Assembly (NCBI RefSeq): GCF_016863175.1 | Contig: NZ_BOOJ01000084.1 | Coordinates: 1 to 36,597, forward strand | Direction of reading: 5' to 3' | From: Paraplanobispora siamensis | Lineage (GTDB): Bacteria; Actinomycetota; Actinomycetes; Streptosporangiales; Streptosporangiaceae | DNA: 36,597 nucleotides | In this document: positions 21,763 through 29,100 of the stretch, in pieces | How positions within the stretch are numbered: position 1 is the stretch's first letter | Layout: the number at the start of each line of letters is the position of its first letter | Position numbers and translations under genes: made by a program | Notes under the pieces: model-generated | What the model was told of the DNA's origin: nothing | Seen by the model: only the letters and a program-made list of their open reading frames with translations | Database searches by the model: none

Positions 21763-23784
21763 ATGTCGATACGGTTGGCCGACCGGCTGGACTCCGCGCG
21801 GCGGCGCAGTTTCGTCGGCCGGGAACACGAACTGGCCGCCTTCCGGGACCTGCTCGACCCGGCGGCGGCGGGCCGGATCCTGCTTGTGCACGGGGCCGGC
21901 GGGGTCGGCAAGACGGCGCTGCTGCACCAGTACGCCTGGCTGGCCCGCACGGCCGGGCGGCAGGTCGTCTGGCTCGACGGCCATGAGCTGACGCCCAGCC
22001 CGGAGGCGATCACCCGGACGCTCGCCGAGAGCCTGTGCCTCACCGGCAACCCCCTGACCCAGCTGACCGACGTACCGGGACTGGTCCTGCTGGTGGACAC
22101 GGCCGAACTGCTCGCCCCGCTGGAGCCGTGGTTGCGCCGCGAGCTGATTCCCGCGCTGGGCGCCGAGGCGATCGTGGTCCTGGCCGGGCGGGACCGCCCC
22201 TCACCGGTGTGGCGGGTCGATGCGGGATGGCGGGAGCTGGTCGAGGTCGTAGCCCTGGGCAACCTCAGCTACCACGAGGGCTGCGCGCTGCTCGGGCTGC
22301 GCGGCGTGCCGGAGGAGGAACGCCGGCCGGCGCTGGAGTTCACCCACGGCCACCCCCTGGCGCTGGCACTGGTCGCCGACGTGTCGGCGCAACGCAGGTT
22401 CTCCGCCGGTGCCACCCACGAGGTCATGGCCGCGCTGCTGAAGAGCTTCGTGGACACCGTGCCCAGCCCGCTGCACCATCAGGCGCTGGAGGCGTGCGCG
22501 CTGGTGCTGGCCACCACCGAGCCGCTGCTGGCCGCGTTACTGGACCTGCCTGAGGCCGGGGAGCTGTTCGCCTGGCTGCGCGATCTGTCCATCGTGGAGT
22601 ACGGCTCCCGCGGTCTGTTCCCGCACGATCTCGCCCGCGAGGCCCTGGAGGCCGAGCTGCGATGGCGCGACCCGGACGGATGCGCGCAGATCCGGCGCCG
22701 GGCCGCCGCCCACTACCGCCAGCAGTTCGCCGGGGCCGCTCCGATCGCCCGGCAGATGATCCTGCTCGACTTCGTCTACCTGCACCGCGACACCTCGGTG
22801 CTGGGACCGTTCGTCTCCGAGGTGCCCGGCACCGCCGATCTGTCCACCGGCAGCCCCACCGCGGCCGAGCTGGACACGATCGTCTCCTGGGTGCGCAAGC
22901 ACGAGGGCGAGGAGTCCGCCCGATTGTGCGAGCTGTGGCTGCACCGGCAGCCGTCGTCGGTGACGGTGGTCCGCAAGCCGTCGGGCGAGGCGGTCGGCTT
23001 CTACCAGCTGATCGTCGCCGACCGGCAGGTGGCGGACCCGGCCATGGCGGGCCTGCCGGATGCGGGCGAGGTGCGGATGGTGCGCTTCTGGATGGACGGG
23101 CAGAGCCACCAGAGGCCGTCGCCGACGCACATGTTCATCACCACTCACCTGTGCCGCTCCTACCTGACCTCGCCGTCGCCGGAGGTGACGCTGCTGACCT
23201 TCGCCGAGGCCGAACCCTGGCAGGACGCCTGCGCCTACCTGGACTTCCACCGCATGCCGGAGGCCGACTTCCAGGTCGGCGAGCGGCGCTTCGCCGTCTT
23301 CGGCCACGACTGGCGCGCGGTGCCGCCACTGGCATGGATCTGCGTGCTCGCCGAACGCGACGCCCTCACCGTCGGGCCCGTTTCCGTACTGGACGAAGAG
23401 GCGTTCGCCGAGGCGGTGAAGGCCGCGCTGAGGTCGTACGGCAAAGCCGGCGGACTGCGCGGGTCGGCACTGCTCGGCTCGACCATGGTGAGCCTTGTGG
23501 CCGGGGACGCCGACGATCCCGCCGGAGCCGAGCGCGCGCTGCGCGACATCATCCGGGAGACGGCCGCACGCATGGAGGCCTCGCCCCGCGACCGGCGCGC
23601 CTACCGGGCGTTGCACCACACGTTCCTGCATCCCGCGAGCACCCAGGCGGACGCCGCCGAGCTGCTAGGGCTGCCGATGAGCACCTTCCGGCGGCATCTG
23701 GCGGCCGGTGAGGCCCGCTTCACCGAGCTGTTGTGGCAGCGAGAGCTGGATTGCCGCGGCGAACAGCGAATGGGCGAATACTGA
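21763..23784 (+). CDS. STAND-like ATPase regulator with GNAT-like middle and C-terminal HTH
   Basis: The 673-residue protein begins with a STAND/AAA-type NTPase: FVGREHEL, Walker A HGAGGVGKT (residues 43-51) and a Walker B-like GLVLLVDTAEL. A winged-helix-like segment follows (LFAWLRDLSIVEYG then LFPHDLAREALEAEL). The middle (about residues 400-540) contains VVRKPSGEAVGFYQLIV, VRMVRFWMDG and FAVFGHDWRAVPPLAW, which looks like a degenerate GNAT acyltransferase fold. The C-terminus has a helix-turn-helix (DAAELLGLPMSTFRRHLAAG). A TTGACA hexamer at 21643 may be part of the promoter. The start has GGTGAGG upstream. It probably acts as an ATP-dependent sensor and DNA-binding regulator. The signal is unknown. 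Confidence 0.7.
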   Translation: MSIRLADRLDSARRRSFVGREHELAAFRDLLDPAAAGRILLVHGAGGVGKTALLHQYAWLARTAGRQVVWLDGHELTPSPEAITRTLAESLCLTGNPLTQLTDVPGLVLLVDTAELLAPLEPWLRRELIPALGAEAIVVLAGRDRPSPVWRVDAGWRELVEVVALGNLSYHEGCALLGLRGVPEEERRPALEFTHGHPLALALVADVSAQRRFSAGATHEVMAALLKSFVDTVPSPLHHQALEACALVLATTEPLLAALLDLPEAGELFAWLRDLSIVEYGSRGLFPHDLAREALEAELRWRDPDGCAQIRRRAAAHYRQQFAGAAPIARQMILLDFVYLHRDTSVLGPFVSEVPGTADLSTGSPTAAELDTIVSWVRKHEGEESARLCELWLHRQPSSVTVVRKPSGEAVGFYQLIVADRQVADPAMAGLPDAGEVRMVRFWMDGQSHQRPSPTHMFITTHLCRSYLTSPSPEVTLLTFAEAEPWQDACAYLDFHRMPEADFQVGERRFAVFGHDWRAVPPLAWICVLAERDALTVGPVSVLDEEAFAEAVKAALRSYGKAGGLRGSALLGSTMVSLVAGDADDPAGAERALRDIIRETAARMEASPRDRRAYRALHHTFLHPASTQADAAELLGLPMSTFRRHLAAGEARFTELLWQRELDCRGEQRMGEY

Positions 23785-23870
23785 GCGCGAAGTGGTCTCA
23801 AAAGCGGATACGGCATCGACCTACCTTCATGGAGTCAGACCGATCCACCGAAAACCAGAGGAACGAGACC

Positions 23871-24260
23871 ATGAAGATTCGCCGCTACGCCGCCGCCGTC
23901 GCAACCACCGCGGCCGCCGCAACGCTGCTGGTCACCGCATCGGGAGCCGCGCACGCCGACACCTACCGCAGCAAGAACCTGGTGCCGGGCGAGCAGTACT
24001 GCGTCGCCCAGCTCGCCGACTACCAGGTGCGCGGTGACGGCACCGCCTCCCGCGACGGAGCGAAGTTCAAGCTCCGCAAGTCCGGCACCACCTGGGTCAT
24101 CGCCGGTTCGCCCGGCCTGGTGAACATCTTCGCCGCCGAGGGCCGCAGCTCGCTGGGCACCTTCCTGGGCCAGGGCAGCTACGAGCTGTGCGCCACCAAC
24201 AACGGTGTCCGCGACACCTTCGTGACCCTGAGGATCCGCAGCGACGGCGAGTTCCGCTGA
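23871..24260 (+). CDS. Small secreted protein of unknown function
   Basis: The 129-residue product starts at ATG 23871 (MKIRRYAAAVATTAAAATLL), with a signal peptide cleaved after GAAHA. The open frame extends upstream, but GGAACGAG lies at the right distance from this ATG. The mature part has two cysteines (EQYCVAQL and YELCATNN) that could form a disulfide, and repeated strands ending VTLRIRSDGEF. No family is recognised. A strong hairpin follows. Confidence 0.72.
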   Translation: MKIRRYAAAVATTAAAATLLVTASGAAHADTYRSKNLVPGEQYCVAQLADYQVRGDGTASRDGAKFKLRKSGTTWVIAGSPGLVNIFAAEGRSSLGTFLGQGSYELCATNNGVRDTFVTLRIRSDGEFR

Positions 24261-24282
24261 TCCGCCCGATCACCCGGTCCAC

Positions 24283-24316
24283 GTGTGCCGGGCGGCCGAA
24301 TGGCCGCCCGGCACAC
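24283..24316. terminator. Bidirectional 15-bp hairpin
   Basis: GTGTGCCGGGCGGCC and GGCCGCCCGGCACAC pair perfectly around a GAAT loop. It sits between the plus-strand secreted-protein gene and the end of the minus-strand RiPP operon and can stop both. Confidence 0.8.
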
Positions 24317-24371
24317 GGCTGTCCGGCCGCCACGACAACCGCCCAGCCCCCGGGAGCGGCCGCGTGCGGGG

Positions 24372-24926
24372 TCAGCCGAAGCAGACGGTCGCCACGGCGC
24401 ACGGCAGCGTCGCCGGCGGCCGGGCGTGCGGCAGCACGCTGCCCTGGATGACCACCACGCCGCCGTACGGGATCGGCAGCCGCACGGGGGCGCCGGCCGC
24501 GCCGTTGTCGATCCGTTTCAGCAGCTCACCGCCGTCGCACCCGGCCAGGTGCGGGTAGAGGTCGAGCGGCCCGAGGTCCCTGGACAGCGGGATCAGCGCG
24601 GCGTACCGGCAGTCGGGCGCGTCGCGGTGGATACCGATGTGGTCGCCGACCCCGTAGAAGTTGTAGGAGGAGGTCACCGCCGTCAGGCGGGCCCCGAAGT
24701 GCTCCCGTACGAGCCGGGCCAGCGCCCCGCTCTTGTGCCCGTCCAGTTCCGGGCCGGTACGCGCGTAGCGGTAGCGGGTCGGCGAGAGCAGTTGCGCGCC
24801 GTTCACCCGGTACCCCTCGATCAGCACCTGCCGCGATCCCGCGTACGCCGCGGCGGCCTCGCCTACCAGCGCCGTGACCTGCGCGTCGGTGAAGACGTCG
24901 GTGAAGGAGCGTTCCATGGCGTTCAT
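24372..24926 (-). CDS. 2OG-Fe(II) oxygenase-like enzyme, RiPP operon
   Basis: The 184-residue protein has the double-stranded beta-helix metal motif: HRD with H100 and D102 (GDHIGIHRDAPDCRYAALIP) and a distal H167 in GSVLPHARPP. VVVIQGSVLPH is the usual strand before the third ligand. An arginine at 169 or a nearby one may bind 2-oxoglutarate, but the usual spacing is not clear. The start ATG at 24926 overlaps the stop of the cyclodehydratase gene (ATGA), so it is co-translated with the YcaO enzyme. Hydroxylation or oxidation of the modified peptide, or of a free amino acid, is inferred. A strong hairpin follows the stop. Confidence 0.75.
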   Translation of the reverse strand: MNAMERSFTDVFTDAQVTALVGEAAAAYAGSRQVLIEGYRVNGAQLLSPTRYRYARTGPELDGHKSGALARLVREHFGARLTAVTSSYNFYGVGDHIGIHRDAPDCRYAALIPLSRDLGPLDLYPHLAGCDGGELLKRIDNGAAGAPVRLPIPYGGVVVIQGSVLPHARPPATLPCAVATVCFG

Positions 24927-27166
24927 GAGCTGATCGGCAACGGGTTGAGCTGGTCCTCGCGCAGCCGCCGCGGCAGCCATCCCAGCTTCACGGGCACGTC
25001 GTACAGGCGGCCGGGCGCGAAACGCGCCCAGAAGTGCCGCAGTCCGGGGACGATCACCTTGACCACGTTCATCCCGATGCCGGGGCGGGTCTGGTCGAGG
25101 ATCAGGGTCTCCATGCCGTGCGCGGCGACGATGTCCACGCAGGTCTGGATGTCGTCCCTGAGGTCGTCGCTCCACCGGCGGGCGTGGTCGGAGAGCCTGG
25201 CGGGCCCCAGGTCGGGGTGGGGCAGCAGGTAGGGCTGGTTGGCGAGGGTGGCGTGCTCGTACCAGTACCGGTTGTCCGGATCGTCGGTGAAGTCCAGCGG
25301 CTCGTTCATGGTCAGGGCCATCATCTGGTTCATCTCGGTCACGGCGCGCAGCAGGGCGATCTTGGGATCGAGGTGGGCGCCGTACCCCTGGATGATGTGC
25401 TCGGCCGGCCGGCCGACGCGCGCGGAGACCGCCGCGTACGTCGGGATGCCGAGGTCACCGGTGAGGTCGAGCACCCACATCTCGCGCCCGCGCCGCGTGT
25501 ACTCGGCGCGCACCTCGGCCAGGTACGGATCGGCCGCGCTGTCCAGGTCCAGCGCGGGACGGCGCAGCCGGTTGTACCACCACACGGCCACGCTGTCGCG
25601 CTCGACCAGCTCCATGAACCCTTGCAGGATCGCCTCTTCGAGGTTGTTGCCCGAGGCGTTGCCGTTGGAGTCGCCGACGCAGAACCGGTGGCCGTCCGGC
25701 AGCGGGTAGCCGTAGTAGCAGAACGCCGTCGGCAGGTACCGCCACCGGCCCAGGCTCAGCGACCACACCGGCGTCCACTCGATCTCGCGCGACTCGTCGA
25801 AGGGCTCGGGGACCCAGGCGTAACCGGAGTGCTCACGGTTCCACCGCTCGCGCCCCCGGTACTGCTCGTCGCTGAACTGCAGGCAGGCCGCCGGATGCAC
25901 GGCCGGCTCGCCCAGGCCCGCGTACGTCGCCGAGATGCGCGGCTCGCGGCCGGTGAAGACGCCGCAGTGCCGTTCGACGGCCTCCGACAGGGCGCTGGCC
26001 TTGGCCTGTGCGTCGCTGCGCCCCTTGCCCGCGCTCTCGGTGACGAGCAGGCGGCGCAGGCTCGCCAGGTCGTGGCCGGGGCGGCCGAAGCTGTGCGCGC
26101 CCGCGTACACGGTGATCAGCGGGCTGCCGGTCTCGAACGCGCGCAGCTCCCGCACCACGCCGGTGATCGGGCTGATCAGGTGCTCGTGGCGGCGCAGCGT
26201 CTCCTCGGGGGGCACGCTGCGGTGGCCGCCGTCGGTGGTGAACGTCTTCTTCCTGCTCACCAGCGCGATCGGCCGCCGGTCAGGCTCCACCTCACCGCTC
26301 TGGCCGGTCTCGCCGGTGCCGCACGCGTGGCAGGTCGTGTCGCGGATCAGCCGATGCCGCCGGCTGTCCAGCCCTGCGGAGTCGAGCGAGACAAGCGTGC
26401 CCCGCAGGTCCTCGGCGTCGGTGAGCAGCCAGTCGGCGGCGAGCGTGGCCGCCGCGTTCACGGCCGTCTGGACGGTGGAGGGCAGCGCCGCCACCGAGCC
26501 CGTGGAGGACCGGCCCGGCCGGCCCTTGCGCAGCGCCACGAACGTCTCGACCGGCCGGTTGTCCATCAGCCGCTCCGACAGGCACCGCCAGCAGGCCGTG
26601 ACCCCCGGGACCAGGATCGGGCCCAGCCACAGCACCCGGCCCACCGGCTTGACCAGCATCCAGGGGCGTCCGGTGCGCAGGGCGGCCTCGTTCCACTCGG
26701 CCAGGCGCGGGTCGAGGTAGTCGTCGGCGACGACCATGACCAGGTCGGCTGCCCCGGGGTCGGACTCGACCCGCACGTGCAGCGCCTTCAGGGCGGTCTC
26801 GAACTCGGCGGCGGGTACCGAGCCCAGCGCCGCCACGGCGATCCCGCGGCTCTTGGCCGACGGGAGGTCGCGCATCGACCAGTAGGCCGCCTCGGCGGGG
26901 TCCCCCTGGACCCGCTCGCACAGGTACCCCATGCGCTCCAGGCGTGACAGCGCGAAGTGCGCCGCGACCTCGGAATAGCGCCCGGCCACGGTGTCGAGGA
27001 TCTCCTGCCTGTCCCGCGTGCCGTCCAGCAGGGGCGCCAGCAGCACGTACACCGATCCGGTCAGGGAGAAGGCGTCGTCCTCGCTCAGCAGGAACACCGT
27101 GTCAGGCGGTAACACCTCCACCTGGAAGTGCGGTTTGAACTGGGGGCGCTCGAGCATCCGGCTCAC
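24923..27166 (-). CDS. Fused E1-like/YcaO cyclodehydratase (TOMM biosynthesis)
   Basis: The 747-residue protein carries both halves of an azoline-forming cyclodehydratase. Residues 1-85 look like a leader-peptide-binding winged helix (KPHFQVEVLPPDTVFLLSED). Residues 100-290 are ThiF/E1-like with two zinc pairs, C192-x2-C195 and C279-x2-C282. The YcaO domain follows from about 320, with ATP-site motifs ESAGKGRSDAQAKASALSEA, GDSNGNASGNNLEEAILQGF and ELVERDSVAVWWYN. It would use ATP to activate amide backbones and turn Cys/Ser/Thr of the precursor into azolines. The C-terminus, LNPLPISS, keeps only part of the PxPxP tail seen in many family members. It overlaps the dehydrogenase gene by four bases and the oxygenase gene at ATGA. 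Confidence 0.9.
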   Translation of the reverse strand: MSRMLERPQFKPHFQVEVLPPDTVFLLSEDDAFSLTGSVYVLLAPLLDGTRDRQEILDTVAGRYSEVAAHFALSRLERMGYLCERVQGDPAEAAYWSMRDLPSAKSRGIAVAALGSVPAAEFETALKALHVRVESDPGAADLVMVVADDYLDPRLAEWNEAALRTGRPWMLVKPVGRVLWLGPILVPGVTACWRCLSERLMDNRPVETFVALRKGRPGRSSTGSVAALPSTVQTAVNAAATLAADWLLTDAEDLRGTLVSLDSAGLDSRRHRLIRDTTCHACGTGETGQSGEVEPDRRPIALVSRKKTFTTDGGHRSVPPEETLRRHEHLISPITGVVRELRAFETGSPLITVYAGAHSFGRPGHDLASLRRLLVTESAGKGRSDAQAKASALSEAVERHCGVFTGREPRISATYAGLGEPAVHPAACLQFSDEQYRGRERWNREHSGYAWVPEPFDESREIEWTPVWSLSLGRWRYLPTAFCYYGYPLPDGHRFCVGDSNGNASGNNLEEAILQGFMELVERDSVAVWWYNRLRRPALDLDSAADPYLAEVRAEYTRRGREMWVLDLTGDLGIPTYAAVSARVGRPAEHIIQGYGAHLDPKIALLRAVTEMNQMMALTMNEPLDFTDDPDNRYWYEHATLANQPYLLPHPDLGPARLSDHARRWSDDLRDDIQTCVDIVAAHGMETLILDQTRPGIGMNVVKVIVPGLRHFWARFAPGRLYDVPVKLGWLPRRLREDQLNPLPISS

Positions 27167-28512
27167 TCCTCAGCCTCACGGTCCGGCCGGGTCCCCAAGG
27201 CGAACTCTCCGACGGACGTCTCAGTGAAATACGATTCTCCGAGTGCCCGGGTGAACAGCTCGGAATTGCCGCCGCCTATCGCGCACGGTGCCAGTTCGAG
27301 GGCCGTGGCGACCAGATACATGGTCTGGATGAGGCAGCCCACGTGTTTGAGAATCAGCGAGTACGCGATTCGCTGGTATTTCCAGGAAAGCCGCTGGAAA
27401 CGCGCGGCGATGACGATCAGCACCTGCGGGCTGTCCGGACTGGCGGTGGAGAAGGCGGCGTCGCGCAACAATGCCTCGGCCGGTGCCGTCATTTCGCTGA
27501 CCCGGCCGAGTGCGTGCTCGCGGGCGCGATAGTGGTAAAGCCCGGCGGGCAGGTCGGCGCATTTTCCGGCCACGACGTATATCTCCAGCTCGTGCAGGCC
27601 GCCGCCGCCCGGATAGGGCCGTCGGCCGACCTCCTCCTCGCCCGCTGTGAAGGCCCCGCTCAGCCTGGCCGAGCGGTGCAGGAACTCGCCGAGTTCCTCC
27701 TTGGTCAGGGGCCGCTCGCCGTGCCGCCGGATGCTCCGCCGCCGATCCAGCACCTCGAACAGCGACGCCTGCGGCCGCTCGGCGCGGGGCGCGGGCAGGG
27801 CGACGAGCTCCCCGATCGCGGGGCGTACGGCGGGCAGCGGGTCGATCTCGCCCCGGAACCTGTACGTGCCGCCCGTGGGCCGGTCGTGCCGCCCTTCGCG
27901 CGTGGAGGTGTGGAAGAGCAGGTCGTGGAACTCCCACTGCCTGATCGCCGGGTCGCCGTCCTCGTCGTCCTCGCCGTCCGGCTCGCAGACCAGGCGGGTG
28001 TGCCTGAGCAGGCGCATGACCTGTGCGTCGAGGTCGGTCTCGACGAGCTCGTCGTAGGGACGCGGCGCGGCCAGGCGTGCCACCAGCGCGATCGCGCGGG
28101 GGTCGGCGAGGGCGACCTCCAGGTAGGACAGCGGCGACCTGAGCAGCAGCGTGTCCCCGTCGCGGTGCAGGTAGGCGAAGCGTGAGAGCACATAACGAGC
28201 CTCAGGGTCCAAAGCCGGCCACTCGGTCTCGGGCCTGGCCACCGGTGTGGCCACGACGGCGCCGTCCATGATCGAGTAACGCAGCCAGCCGCCACGCGCC
28301 AGCCGCCGCATCAACATCGGCAGCCGTACGGGATCCCCGCTCAGCCGCGCCAGCGTGACACCCCCGGCCGACAGTTCCTTCACGGCCGCGGCGAGCTCAT
28401 GGCCCGCGGCGGCGATGGAGATGCGATGCCCGTCGCGCTCCAGCGTCACGACGTCGCCCTCCGACTTCATCGAAACGCCTTTGTTCAGCGACAAGTGCAG
28501 ATCCCCGAACAT
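27163..28512 (-). CDS. SagB-type FMN-dependent azoline dehydrogenase
   Basis: The 449-residue protein is of the SagB/nitroreductase type, which oxidises azolines to azoles. An N-terminal part of about 200 residues includes winged-helix-like segments (VRLPMLMRRLARGGWLRYSI). The FMN domain has LFEVLDRRRSIRRHGERPLT, LHELEIYVVAGKCADLPAGL, GLYHYRAREHALGRVS, the catalytic-site region FQRLSWKYQRIAYSLILKHV, and TALELAPCAIGGGNSELF. The ATG at 28512 (MFGDLHLSLNKGVS) has GGGGGA upstream. An ATG at 28527 is also in frame. It follows the precursor gene by about 20 bases and overlaps the YcaO gene. Confidence 0.87.
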   Translation of the reverse strand: MFGDLHLSLNKGVSMKSEGDVVTLERDGHRISIAAAGHELAAAVKELSAGGVTLARLSGDPVRLPMLMRRLARGGWLRYSIMDGAVVATPVARPETEWPALDPEARYVLSRFAYLHRDGDTLLLRSPLSYLEVALADPRAIALVARLAAPRPYDELVETDLDAQVMRLLRHTRLVCEPDGEDDEDGDPAIRQWEFHDLLFHTSTREGRHDRPTGGTYRFRGEIDPLPAVRPAIGELVALPAPRAERPQASLFEVLDRRRSIRRHGERPLTKEELGEFLHRSARLSGAFTAGEEEVGRRPYPGGGGLHELEIYVVAGKCADLPAGLYHYRAREHALGRVSEMTAPAEALLRDAAFSTASPDSPQVLIVIAARFQRLSWKYQRIAYSLILKHVGCLIQTMYLVATALELAPCAIGGGNSELFTRALGESYFTETSVGEFALGTRPDREAEE

Positions 28513-28531
28513 CGCATCCCCCGTCATCGGA

Positions 28532-28822
28532 CTAGTAGTTGCAGTACAGCGACGGCGTGCGGCAACCGCTGGCCGACGAGCAGTTCGTCGGCGGCGCGAA
28601 TTGCAGCAGGTCGTGCTCCTCCAGGCCGAGCTGTCTGGTCAGCTCGTCCTCGAGTTCGGCGCCGGAGAAGACGAGGCCTCGCTCGGCGGCGAGTTTCACC
28701 GCCGTCTCCAGGAGGTCCTCGCCCGGCATTCCCCGCAGCTGCGCCCTGAGCCCGTCGTCGGTCTGGGTCAGCATCAGGAATTGCTCGGCCGGGGAGGCCA
28801 TCAGCGCTGTGCCGTGCTCCAT
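28532..28822 (-). CDS. Nif11-type TOMM precursor peptide
   Basis: The 96-residue peptide starts at ATG 28822 with AAAGGAG upstream. The leader (residues 10-72) matches the Nif11 pattern: SPAEQFLMLTQTDDGLRAQL, then AAERGLVFSGAELEDELTRQ. The C-terminal 22 residues (75-96) are the presumed core. It contains Cys81, Cys87 and Cys94, Ser82, Ser83, Ser85 and Ser91, and Thr79 and Thr89. It begins FAPPTN and ends with YCNY. These residues are the substrates of the YcaO and SagB enzymes encoded directly downstream. No Gly-Gly or Gly-Ala protease site is obvious between leader and core, so the cleavage point is uncertain. This is the first gene of the operon. Confidence 0.85.
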   Translation of the reverse strand: MEHGTALMASPAEQFLMLTQTDDGLRAQLRGMPGEDLLETAVKLAAERGLVFSGAELEDELTRQLGLEEHDLLQFAPPTNCSSASGCRTPSLYCNY

Positions 28823-28896
28823 CGCGACTCCTTTCATTGAGAGTTCCAGTGCTGTCGAAGCAGAATTGAAACGACGGAAGGCGGGGAAGTCTGCGC

Positions 28897-28914
28897 CGTT
28901 GTGCACACACAACG
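28897..28914. promoter_or_regulatory. Inverted repeat upstream of the RiPP operon
   Basis: CGTTGTG-CACA-CACAACG is a perfect 7-bp dyad, 75 bases upstream of the precursor start and 187 bases before the divergent AraC-type gene. It is a plausible operator. The binding protein is unknown. Confidence 0.45.
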
Positions 28915-29058
28915 AGAAAGCCCCCGCCGTCACTGGACCGGCGGCAGGCTGTCGTGCGACGGGTCCGCCGCCCGGCTGCAGGTGGCTGCCGGCCCGGTCG
29001 GCGATCCGGATTCCGAGCAGACCTTAGGGAGTGACCTGCCAGCCGAGGGCGCGATGCC

Positions 29059-29089
29059 GGCGGGGTTGATCGCGAACACGGTGGCGGCG
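29059..29089 (-). repeat. Inverted copy of an AraC-coding segment
   Basis: Read on the minus strand, this 31-base stretch matches 29 of 31 bases of 29730-29760, inside the AraC-type gene. The first 22 bases are identical. In translation both give AATVFAI. The copy sits just before the start of the AraC-type gene, so the two segments form a long-range inverted repeat. It may be a leftover of a duplicated AraC gene in reverse orientation. Confidence 0.7.
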
Positions 29090-29100
29090 ATGCTGTGGGC

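Noticed and set aside
24372-25175. The longer 267-codon frame of the 2OG oxygenase starting at 25175
   Set aside because: The extra 83 residues would overlap the YcaO gene in a shadow frame. The ATG at 24926 gives the classic ATGA coupling and the expected domain start.
25034-26947. A 637-codon open frame antisense to the YcaO gene
   Set aside because: The composition is that of an antisense shadow, and the minus-strand frame has clear YcaO motifs.
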